Source: Psychrosphaera algicola
GTDB taxonomy: Bacteria > Pseudomonadota > Gammaproteobacteria > Enterobacterales > Alteromonadaceae
NCBI RefSeq assembly: GCF_028401425.1
Contig: NZ_JAQOMS010000002.1
Coordinates: 2,976,001 to 3,040,000, forward strand
DNA length: 64,000 nucleotides
Direction of reading: 5' to 3'
The number at the start of each line of letters is the position of its first letter. The first letter of the stretch is position 1. Positions 55,940 to 64,000 of this stretch are shown in pieces. Under the pieces are notes generated by a model, which ran no database searches, had not been told where the DNA came from, and saw nothing but the letters and a program-made list of their open reading frames with translations. The position numbers were made by a program, and so were the translations under genes.

Positions 55940-55966
55940 GGGTTCAATTATTGTTGAGCCTTTTTT
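55940..55966 (+). terminator. Orphan terminator
   Basis: GGTTCAA and TTGAGCC (one G-T pair) followed by six Ts, with no plus-strand gene upstream since lexA, whose own terminator is 900 bp earlier. Confidence 0.55.
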
Positions 55967-56050
55967 AGTTCAGGTGTTCGGTGTTTGATGTGTGCTCAGA
56001 AAAAAGCTAGTTGTTGTCATTTCTAGAAGAGTTTTAAGTGAGATAAAATC

Positions 56051-56078
56051 AACGTGCGCTAATAATTAAACGCACGTT
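56051..56078 (-). terminator. Hairpin downstream of the ggt remnant
   Basis: Arms AACGTGCG and CGCACGTT with a 12-base loop; weak T-run on the minus strand. Possible terminator. Confidence 0.4.
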
Positions 56079-56128
56079 GTAGGTTAGGTAAAGTAAACAG
56101 ATTTTAAATAAACGATGAGTTTACGTAT

Positions 56129-56400
56129 TTATTGCTCTAGTACTTTAGCTACGCCTCGATTAAATTTGTTAGTTTCAGAAGCTGCTTGCAGTTTATTACC
56201 TTGCTTAATCACAATTTGTAGATCGCCAAATGCGCCTTCTACCAAGTTGTAACCCATTTTTTCGAGTTTGTTTAATACATCATGGTCTATTCCAGAAAAA
56301 TGCTTGATCTCATTTATTGGCCATAACTGATGGTGGAATCGCGGTGTATCAACAGCGGATTGTGCAGTTATTTTGATGATATAAACATAAACTCGGTAAT
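56129..56400 (-). pseudogene. Remnant of gamma-glutamyltranspeptidase, C-terminal end only
   Basis: The last ~77 residues match the end of the GGT small subunit: SAVDTPRFHHQLWP, then LEKMGYNLVEGAFGDLQIV and a closing NRGVAKVL, as in GGT tails (AxxAPRFHHQ, GHxV..., GxA). Nothing of the upstream GGT sequence (catalytic Thr, GGS loop) is seen in any frame within 200 bp. The apparent ATG at 56449 lies in a perfect hairpin and is not a plausible start. A deletion relic is the best reading. Confidence 0.6.
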
Positions 56401-56412
56401 GGGAACGGATAA

Positions 56413-56449
56413 TTGAAAAATCAAAAAATAGTATTTTTTGATTTTTCAA
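56413..56449. terminator. Perfect 18-bp inverted repeat, probable terminator
   Basis: TTGAAAAATCAAAAAATA and its exact complement, one base apart. It lies directly after the membrane-protein gene ending at 56471 and may stop its transcript; being almost all A/T it is atypical. Confidence 0.6.
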
Positions 56450-56470
56450 AGATAGCTCAAGAGAGATTAA

Positions 56471-58355
56471 TTATCCTTTGTCGGTCGGATTAAGATCCTC
56501 TTCTTGTCGCAAATACCCCGCGGCTTCTTCATCTTGTTCTAACGCTGCCGTAGATGTTGGATTTGCTCTAGTTTGCTGGTTTAGCTGATAAAGTTGTGAT
56601 GCATTCCCCAAATCTCGTTCACTGGTAATTGAAGCTATAGATTCACGGTCTTTTAAGAACGAAATGACATCCGCTTTAATGGCGGCTAATTGCTCATTAT
56701 CTTTGTGTAGCTCCATGATATGTCTTGGATGCTCCAGGTTTTTCATACCAGTCGCCGCAAATGTAGTAGAGACGATGCGGGAAACGATAATCCATGGCGT
56801 AATACTGCTTCGAACCAAAGTATTTTCAGAGCGAGTGCTATCGTGGATACCAGTACCAGTAGAAATTTTAGATTCAGTAAAGGTCCCTTCGCACTTGAAG
56901 TAGACCAACAGAGACTCGAATTGCATTTCAGCATAGAACAAATGAGCACAATTGGTCAGTAGCCTTGCAAATGCACGCAGTAAAAAGCCAATAAGCAAGA
57001 TGTGAAAACTTGCGATTAATAACGTACTAAATTCCAATAGATGGTCAGAATTTATTATTTGCTCAATGTTGCCAATATTAACCGTGTCGATAAAGTGAAT
57101 GATATCGATTGCGGAATAAGCAAATAGCACAGTAAAAGCAATGGCTAATAAATAAAGTGCATTGCCACAAATAAGTGAAACTAGACGGGCAGTTTGAAAG
57201 GTTTTACCTAATGATAAAGGCTTAAATTTCGGCTGTATCTCTTGGATCATTTCGCCTTTAAAGCCACCTTTACCATCAACTTGTTCCTGCAGTTGTGGTT
57301 CAAGTTCCTTGTAAACTCGGTTTGGCACTTCTTTATAACGGCGGTTCGCCATGACTAAGTTATCGAGGTTAATAAAAATTTCCTCAGGGTGTACCGATTC
57401 CTGCCAATTTTCACGAAGTTCTGATACTTCGGCTACCGGATTAGAGTTACCTAGACGAGCTTTGATCATAATAAAAATTAAGGCACTGCAAATAAGTGCT
57501 AAAACGATAGTCGCAACAAGATAAAGCGCAGCATTAAAGTCAGGCAATTGAGTCAGTGCATTATCTATATCCACTTTGTTTAGGTTACCTTGCGCCATTA
57601 ACCAAGAAACAAGAAGGCCAATGATGATAGGAAAGACAAATGACAACGAAATGATTTTGGCTAGTGTACCTGAGCCTAATGCTTCAATCTGAGTTTCTGC
57701 ATCACGTTGGATTGGTTTACCAGCAGAACGCCATGAAAATAGGATATAAAACATTAATAGGGTGCTATAAATAGGGAATGCCAATTCACCTGCTTCACCG
57801 GCAAACCCGGCTAAAGAAACAAATGCGATTAGACCATAGGATAGTAATGCTACTAAGGTACTTACCCACGAACCAAATAAACGCTGGGCCATATTTCGTA
57901 TAGGAAAAGGTAAAAATAATAATTTTGGAATTAAGCTATGTAAAAGACGAGATAGAAAACCGACGGGTTCAACGAAGGTGCTGTTTTTTCGACCAACCAG
58001 CATTTCTTCTAATGTTTTAGCATTATATGCAACATCATTTTTTCTTCTTGTGCTGTAGATGTTTCTGACTTACTAAAATTATATGCAAGAGATGTAGGGT
58101 GATTTCTGCCGACAAAATAGCGTAATGTACTATAAATACCAGATGCTAATATTTTGATACCTAGTCCAAGCGAGATCATACCAAATATCATTAATATCCA
58201 GCCGATACGAGGGTCTTCTTTAACTGAGCCCGACGCGATGACAAGTAAACTTATCCCAACGATTGTTTGAATAATTCCTCTTAGAGCAGTGATTTTGCCC
58301 TCTAATTTAAAGGGGTTTTTAGACCGAGATCTATAGAGCCATAATCAAAAGCCAC
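56471..58355 (-). CDS. Large membrane protein of unknown function, frameshifted
   Basis: About 628 residues. GTG start at 58355 with AAGGAG seven bases upstream. N-terminal helices (GIIQTIVGISLLVIA, WILMIFGMISLGLGI), then FVGRNHPTSLAYNF, a central block with helices (IISLSFVFPIIIGLLVSWL, ALYLVATIVLALICSALIFIMI), a soluble region, two more helices (LICGNALYLLAIAFTVLFAY, LLIASFHILLIGFLLRAF) and a charged C-terminal tail. Breaks near 58310 and 58020 (A-runs). No motif I recognise; it could be an inner-membrane sensor or transporter accessory. Confidence 0.65.
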
Positions 58356-58625
58356 GGAATTCTCCTTGTTGTCTTATTCCATATAAGATGATGTTTTACA
58401 GTGTGTTATATCACTTCGCGGTAAATATTTCACGTCGCCGCTACTTTGCCTATATGGCACCTTTTTACAATGAATTTTTGAGAATGACTGACAAAAAGGC
58501 CAATATGTAGAACCACTCCAATTAAAAAATGATGTGCTAGCACGAGGGCGATGAGACGAAAATCGTTCGCGATTATTCATAAAGAGCGGTACGGCACAAT
58601 ATATTGAAAGTGAAGGTTCAGTACA

Positions 58626-58984
58626 TTATAAATGTAATAAAATAGACGATTGATCTTTTTAGCCATTTTATTTACGACGAGCATAAAAGAGTTATCTATC
58701 AATCGTTCTATTTCGCCTTTTGGAATGGGGTCTTCAAAATAAATAGAAATCCAATGTTTTTTATTCATGTGGTAGCCCGGTTTAATTGTTGGAAAGATTT
58801 CTCGAAGCATTATCGATTCGTCCGGATCACACTTTAGATTTAACATTAATTGGTCGTCACGCCATGCGAGCAATGCAAACATTTTGTTTTTGACCTTATA
58901 GACAGAAACGTCGTCTCCAAATGGAAATGTCTCTAATGTTTCAGGCTTATTGATTAGGTAGGTTTTGAGCTGGTCAAGTTCCAT
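58626..58984 (-). CDS. MmcQ/YjbR family protein, frameshifted near the end
   Basis: About 120 residues, DNA-binding-like CyaY fold family. MELDQLKTYLINKPETLETFPFGDDVSVYKVKNKMFALL and the closing KKHWISIYFED...LIDNSFMLVVNKMAKK are typical. The written frame runs on to 58577; restoring one A near 58665 gives KKDQSSILLHL and a stop at 58626, the expected family length. Start taken at 58984 (GGAA before it). Role unknown. Confidence 0.8.
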
Positions 58985-59030
58985 TAATTCCACAGTATTG
59001 AGCTTATTAAGTTGCATAGATAAGGCCACA

Positions 59031-59069
59031 GACTCAACTTTAATTCAAACATTGAATTAAAGTTGAGTC
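59031..59069. repeat. Perfect 18-bp inverted repeat upstream of yjbR-like gene
   Basis: Arms GACTCAACTTTAATTCAA and TTGAATTAAAGTTGAGTC around a 3-base loop, then four Ts on the plus strand. No plus-strand gene precedes it. It lies 47 bp before the yjbR-like start. Confidence 0.8.
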
Positions 59070-59313
59070 TTTTAACTAAAGCTAAACTAGATTAAAACGA
59101 CTCAAAATACCCATTAGGGTCTATTGTTAATTAATAATTTTTATTCTTTATTATTTTTTAAGACAAAACATCAGTCTAACTAGCTGGAAAACAATATGTT
59201 TTTGGGATATATGTTTTTGTTCGTTATTTATACAAAAAAGATATAATAAAAAATGTTAACTAATGGGGGTTATGGCCGATAACAATCTTGGGTAGATATA
59301 GGTAGAAATTTAT

Positions 59314-60674
59314 ATGATTAGATTAGACACAAATTTGATGAGTAACTTAGGGCCGAGTTCGTCAAATAACAAAACAAGGTCAATGGAAGAATCTAGTTCG
59401 ACAGGTGTGAAAGCACACGAACAAATTACATTCTATCAATACAATAGTAGCGATAAAAAAGCTTTTCGATGTTTCAGCAAACGGTTCATCGTCGACTTGA
59501 AGACTCGCTGCAGGCAAAATTTCCTTCGGCAAATTCATCTTTAGAAGAACTCGAAGTTAAAGAACGCGAAGAACGAGCTAATCTTGCGGCAAACAATATC
59601 TTAAAGTTTGTTGAATTGCGGTTGAAACATGATGTGGCCGATGGCGCAACTTCTGAGCAACTCGAGTCAAGATTAAAAGCTGCTTTAGAAGGTTTTGAGA
59701 AGGGATACGACGAAGCCAACGATGTTCTAAAAGATATGAACTTGTTAAGCCCCGAAGTTGATGAAGATATATCGTTAACCAAAGAAAAGGTGCTTGCAGG
59801 ATTAGAACTTTTAAAAGAAAAGTATCTACCAGAAACAGCAGTTGAAAATTCTGACAACGACGTAAATGACTTGGCCAATAGCGCTGTTAGCAGTAATGAC
59901 GTTGTTGCTAAAGCTTCTAAGTCTGAAGTAAGACAAAATATTGGTAAGACGCTCGCTGAGTACAGCGCTGTTCAAGTGGGTGAAGCTCGAGATTTTAGTT
60001 TTGAATTGCAAACAAAAGATGGAGATGTCGTTACGATCAACGCATCTTCATTAATGGCCTATCAGGCAGAGTCAGCGAGTGGCTCAACAAAAACACAGTT
60101 CGGCGAATCTCAGCTTAATTATTTGTCAGCGGATAGTTTAGAAGAAAACAACTTTGCGTTTTCAGTAACCGGTGAACTCGACGATAATGAGTTAAAAGCG
60201 ATAAACGATATTCTAAATAGCGTTAATGATTTAGCGACTGACTTTTATGGTGGTGATGTAAACAAGGCATTTGAGAAAGCGATGAATATGGGATTTGATT
60301 CAAACGAGATCAGTTCCTTTGCATTCTCTATGACTCGCGTAAGAAGTGTTAAAGCAATACAGGCTTATCAACCAGAACAAGAAATACTTAAACCGAGTGT
60401 GTTAAGCGAGTTAAAACCGATTGGTAAATTTGCGTCTGAGTTAGCTCGTAGCCTGACCATTGCCAAAGAGCATTTTACTCATCCGCAACAATTGATAAGC
60501 TCAATACTTGAACAGGTCGACTTACCAGAATCTTCGGGTAATGAAGCCTCTAATAGTGATGGTAAAGGCAAAATAAGCTTTTTCGAATTTGCTCAATCGC
60601 TATTGGAAAAGTTTGACGAATTAGATGCAATGACGGCAATGCCAGACGCTAAGGGTAAAGAAACTGGGTTATAA
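59314..60674 (+). CDS. DUF5610 domain protein, frameshifted
   Basis: About 453 residues. After a short Ser/Asn-rich start, the block ERANLAANNILKFVELRL...GFEKGYDEANDVLKDMNLLSPEVDEDISLTKEKVLAGLELL matches DUF5610 (family pattern: ILxFVxxxF..., GFxxGxxEAxxILxxLgxL, TxxxVxxGLxxL). A second conserved half has VNDLATDFYGGDVNKAFEKAMNMGFDSNEISSFAFSM. Soluble, no signal. One T is missing near 59463 (AFSMFQQ). Function unknown. Confidence 0.72.
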
Positions 60675-60791
60675 CCTCAGTACTTTCATTTTGTTTGGGT
60701 TGAATTTCAAAATACATAGTTGAAACGGGCATTGCTTTAAAATCTAACAATGCCCAATAACGAATGCTCTGGTCGTTCATTCTATTTCGAG

Positions 60792-63078
60792 CTATTTCGA
60801 AGTGTGAGTAAACGAGCCATCCCAATCACTTGCTAAGTCTTCATGCCTGAGCTGTTCAATGCGTTCCAAATACATTTTGTAAAGGTATCGTTCTGGGAAC
60901 TGCTCTAGCAAAGTGGTGTACTTTTGATCCGCACTGTCCCAGTTTTGCTCAAGGTAGTCTTGATAAGCCGATTCTAAATCGGTGATTTCCACTTTAGTGA
61001 CATCGTCCAAATCGTCTAACATGCAAACGGGCTCAAAGATGGCGACGGCCAAATCTTTACCTTTTACTTTTACTTTGTCCACGGGCCTAAATGCGATATT
61101 AGGGCATTGCGCTCGGGTGAATTCACTAACAAGAAACTCCAAACCATAAAACTTTGTTAACCCTTCAAGACGAGCACCTAAATTCACTGCGTCGCCAAGC
61201 ACCGTATATGCCCGACGATATTCTGATCCCATGTCACCGACGTTCATTTCACCGGTATTTATCCCAATACCAACGCGCACAGCCGGCCAGTCCTTTTTCG
61301 CAAACTCTTCCCGTAAGTAGGCGGTGATTTTTAACATGTCAAAGCCACCTATGACCGATAACTCAGCATGTCTAGGGTTGTCGATAGGGGCCCCCAAAAG
61401 GCCATAACCATGTCACCAACGTATTTGTCGATTGTACCTTCATGCTCAAATATGCTCTTGGTAATTGGAGAAAAGTATTCATTTAACATGTCTTTTAAAT
61501 CATTAGCGGAGAGTTTTTCAGAGATGCTGGTAAAGCTGCGGATATCTGAAAACAGCACCGACATTTCTTTTCTTTCACCTTTTAATGATGCGCTTGATGG
61601 ATCACTTAACATTTGGTCTATATGCGCTGGTGGTACATATTGGTCAAACATCGATTTGATCCGTTGTTTGTTTGCATTTTCACTAAAGAAGCCCTTTGCA
61701 ATATTAAATATTGAAATCCCGATTGACACTATTAATGCATGGATTATGGGGAGGTCCATTTGTTCAACTTGCCAGAGATAGAAATTAAACCCAACGATGC
61801 TTGCGATGGAAACAAGTCCCCAAACCGCCATCGACATAGGCCCGACGAAGGGTAAGACGAATGATAAAATCAGCCCCCAAATAACAATTTGCGCTGCTAC
61901 GGCACCTTCCCAAAATACCGGACGGTACTTAAACAACTCGGGATTAAGCAAACCCTCAACCACATTGGCGTGTACTTCAACCCCTGGGTATTGAATACCG
62001 ACTGAGGTTTCCGTAAATCGGCAATGCCAACAGCCGATGTGCCCACTAACGCAACGCCACCTTCGAGTAATTCAGGGGCGATGCGTCCATGTAATATGTC
62101 AGTAGCAGAATAATATGGGAAAGATTTTTGTCCCCCACGATAAGGAATTAATACACGACCAAATGAGTCTGTTTTTATCCGTCGTTTAGTGCCAAATTTG
62201 ATGGCTGAAATATCATGAGCTCCTTCAAATCCCTCAGATGGTTTAGTCTCAACAAAGACTTCATCGGCGAGCTCATATACGCGAGCTATTTCTATAGATA
62301 AGGAAGGGTATAACACGCCATTATGTTCAAACACTAAAGCGGCTCGGCGAATTGCTCCGTCGACATCTGGGACAGAATTGAAAAAGCCCTGCGAGATTGC
62401 CGCTTCTTGGAGGACCTCAACATTCGCAACTTTTCCGGCAAAGTGCATACTAGATATTCGAACGGCTTTAGGGTCCAACATGACAATAGGAGACGGTTTA
62501 AGCGTACCAACGTCAACTGACTTGTCATGTTGTAGCAGACCACCTAAAACAACGTCATAGTCCGCTATGGTTTGTGCAAACTGCGTATCGGCGTCGAGTT
62601 TAAGCCTTAATTCAGCGAGTTTAGATTTTGAGAGGTGATTTAAAGCGTCAGCGTCGATTAAGGTATCCACGGGATTTATTTCTGGTTCAGAAAATACGAC
62701 GTCGAATCCGACAACAACGACCCCAGCTTCTTTGAGTTGTTCAACCATTCGGCTTATAGTGGCACGGCTCCATGGCCAGCGACCAACTTCTTCTAACGCC
62801 TTTTCGTCAATGTCGACAATAAAGATATTGTGGCTACTTTTTCTTGGGGTATCCGGTAGAGTGGCGTTGAGCCTTAGGTCATAAATAATGCCTTCGATTT
62901 TTGAAATGTTTTCCTGCAGTAGTTTGTTTTGCGGGTTTATTAGTCCTATAGCCAAAAAGGTGATGATTAACCCAATCGCAATCGCATTTTTTGTTTTCTT
63001 AAGCGCTTCATTTATCTGCAGATCCCTTGAAGTCAAAGTCGTAGATATAATGGCACGGCGAATGCGAGATAAAATCAC
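60792..63078 (-). CDS. CHASE2-type adenylate/guanylate cyclase, frameshifted
   Basis: About 762 residues. N-terminal helix, periplasmic CHASE2 sensor (SHNIFIVDIDEKALEEVGRWPWSR, GFDVVFSEPE, VLIPYRGG), then three helices (VIWGLILSFVLPFVG, MAVWGLVSIASIVGF, HALIVSIGISIFNIA) and a class III cyclase domain with metal aspartates FSDIRSFTSISE and YVGDMVMAFWG, VLGDAVNLGARLEGL and the purine-selecting VKVKGKD Lys, which favours ATP. A C-terminal TPR-like tail follows. Two frame breaks: near 62007 (A-run) and 61393 (G/C-run). Confidence 0.88.
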
Positions 63079-63217
63079 ATGGTTCGAATATGCCTATCTT
63101 TTATTGACCTAAGAGTACTTAACGATGAGGAAAATTGAAAGCTGACACTGAATTTGTTTAGGTTTTAATTTGAGATGTGTATTTTTTAACAATGTTGCGG
63201 TGGCATTGTGATTGTTT

Positions 63218-63297
63218 AGGAATAGGAATAGGAATAGGAATAGGAATAGGAATAGGAATAGGAATAGGAATAGGAATAGGAATAGGAATAGGAATAG
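63218..63297. repeat. Hexanucleotide tandem repeat (AGGAAT x13)
   Basis: Thirteen perfect copies plus two bases, between the cyclase start and the terminator of the PGPGW gene. Reading frames across it yield dipeptide repeats (GI, FL, IP) in three frames and are not genes. Confidence 0.95.
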
Positions 63298-63304
63298 CAA
63301 AATC

Positions 63305-63333
63305 CAAAACGCCCAACAGGGTCGGGCGTTTTG
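63305..63333 (-). terminator. Terminator of the PGPGW gene
   Basis: Perfect 10-bp arms CAAAACGCCC and GGGCGTTTTG with a 9-base loop, immediately beside the hexamer repeat. Confidence 0.75.
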
Positions 63334-63341
63334 CAGCTGAA

Positions 63342-63566
63342 TTAATGGGAACGGCGGCGTTTGCTAATTTGAGCATCAAGCCAACGGGCACTCTTACTCA
63401 ACATCTTTTGACATCGTTTTAGCCAAACCTTTGCCGCTGGGTATTCAAAGCTAAGTAGATACAAGCCTCGGATCAGTAGCAACAGCGACGGCCCAGGGAC
63501 AATGACAAATATCAAACCTAAGAACACCAACAAACCACCTGTGATTGTATAAAGAAGCTTTTTCAT
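63342..63566 (-). CDS. PGPGW-family small membrane protein
   Basis: About 74 residues. Two membrane helices with the family motif IVPGPSLLLLIRGLYLLSFEYP (PGPGW family, where the motif is LPGPG). The ATG at 63566 has GGGG upstream and is four codons inside the longer frame. A positively charged tail follows. It lies 12 bp after the DUF4097-like gene on the same strand. Function unknown. Confidence 0.78.
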   Translation of the reverse strand: MKKLLYTITGGLLVFLGLIFVIVPGPSLLLLIRGLYLLSFEYPAAKVWLKRCQKMLSKSARWLDAQISKRRRSH

Positions 63567-63577
63567 TTTATACCCCA

Positions 63578-64000
63578 TTAGTCGTCAATTGAGACGTTCC
63601 CTTTGATACCAGAAATAGCCAATCCGCCAGAACCCGATTCGATAATCGTTAAGCCGCCAGCGGTATTTATTGAGATGTCGCCAGAACCATCGTCAATTGT
63701 CACCAAACCAGATATTTGAGTTACTGTTAGGTCGCCAGAGCCGTCTTCAATGTCCACATTACCTTTAATATTGGCGATATAGAGTTCACCTGAGCCGTCG
63801 TCAATCCAAACATTTCCGTCTGCGTTTTTAACGACGATGTCACCAGAACCATCATCGATAACAATGTCTTTGGCAACTTGGTTGAGCAAAATGTTTCCAG
63901 ATCCGTCGTCAATCGCAATACCGTTGGTGACGTTTGATATAGAAATATCCCCAGAACCATCATCGATAGTTAAAGCGAGTTCAAGTGGCATGGTTATTTG
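63578..64000 (-). CDS. DUF4097-like repeat protein, 5' end outside the window
   Basis: At least 140 residues; the frame is open to the window end, so the true N-terminus and any signal peptide are beyond. The visible part is a regular repeat of about 19 residues with core IDDGSGDI, continuing to SGSGGLAI, as in DUF4097-type beta-solenoids. The repeat is so regular that the Asp-Asp-Gly loops would line up on one face. Probably exported. It precedes the PGPGW gene. Confidence 0.75.
   Translation of the reverse strand, partial: QITMPLELALTIDDGSGDISISNVTNGIAIDDGSGNILLNQVAKDIVIDDGSGDIVVKNADGNVWIDDGSGELYIANIKGNVDIEDGSGDLTVTQISGLVTIDDGSGDISINTAGGLTIIESGSGGLAISGIKGNVSIDD

Noticed and set aside
58374..58580. 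Open frame of 68 codons between the membrane gene and yjbR-like gene
   Set aside because: Cys/Ser/Arg-rich, no ribosome site, no similarity recognised. It overlaps the uncorrected run-on end of the yjbR-like frame.
63218..63297. CRISPR array
   Set aside because: The hexamers are contiguous with no spacers, and no cas genes are nearby.
63109..63422. Three overlapping frames encoding GI, FL or IP repeats
   Set aside because: Artifacts of the hexanucleotide repeat, which is open in several frames.

Overview
The window comes from a marine-type gammaproteobacterium, most likely of the order Alteromonadales (Pseudoalteromonadaceae or Colwelliaceae-like). The evidence is moderate-to-low GC content, a 16S-tRNA-Ile-tRNA-Ala-23S-5S operon of gammaproteobacterial type, and gene neighbourhoods usual in that order: ubiE-ubiJ-ubiB beside tatABC and hemB, trxA divergent from rhlB-gppA, a desaturase divergent from fabR, and slyX/fkpA/yheV/yheS. 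Genus is not decided here.

Layout. 1-2.2 kb: end of an XrtA-type tyrosine kinase and its outer-membrane partner. 2.3-6.5 kb: a DUF4097 protein and a ZnuD-like TonB receptor operon with a Zur-like box. 6.7-13.5 kb: housekeeping genes (TIGR02444, yheS, yheV, slyX, WD40, fkpA, rsd, nudC). 13.7-22 kb: hemE, a glycosylase, sthA, desaturase/fabR, a three-gene tail-anchored cassette with an XRE regulator, trmA and an RRM protein. 22.2-28.1 kb: the rRNA operon. 28.1-29.0 kb: a repeat-bearing non-coding stretch. 29-43.2 kb: TPR-GGDEF, HIT, trxA, rhlB, gppA, hemB, a membrane GGDEF protein, tatABC and ubiBJE. 43.4-47 kb: a LapG-like/LapD-like pair with degenerate active sites and another GGDEF protein. 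47-55.5 kb: TetR, DUF885 peptidase, K+ channel, tesB, plsB, lexA, maoP. 55.6-64 kb: a possible structured RNA, a gamma-glutamyltranspeptidase remnant, an unknown membrane protein, yjbR, DUF5610, a CHASE2 adenylate cyclase, a 13-copy hexamer repeat, PGPGW and a second DUF4097-like protein cut by the window end.

The dominant anomaly is technical or evolutionary. About 45 single-base frameshifts and three in-frame stops break most long genes, including normally essential single-copy ones (hemB, ubiE, lexA, plsB, tatC, rhlB). Where the break can be localised it often falls in an A, T or C run. This looks like uncorrected indel error in the consensus rather than gene decay, so disrupted genes are annotated as full loci spanning the break, with the break described. 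Intact long genes (hemE, trmA, ubiB, nudC, WD40, K+ channel) show that the frame is otherwise sound.

Functional themes: second-messenger signalling is heavy (three GGDEF proteins, one degenerate GGDEF-EAL receptor, one class III cyclase). Envelope biology is also prominent: exopolysaccharide, TonB receptor, Tat, ubiquinone, fatty acid desaturation and phospholipid synthesis. Recognisable regulatory sites include two FabR-like operators, tandem LexA boxes, a Zur-like box, two rrn promoters and boxA elements. No CRISPR array, prophage or insertion sequence was seen.
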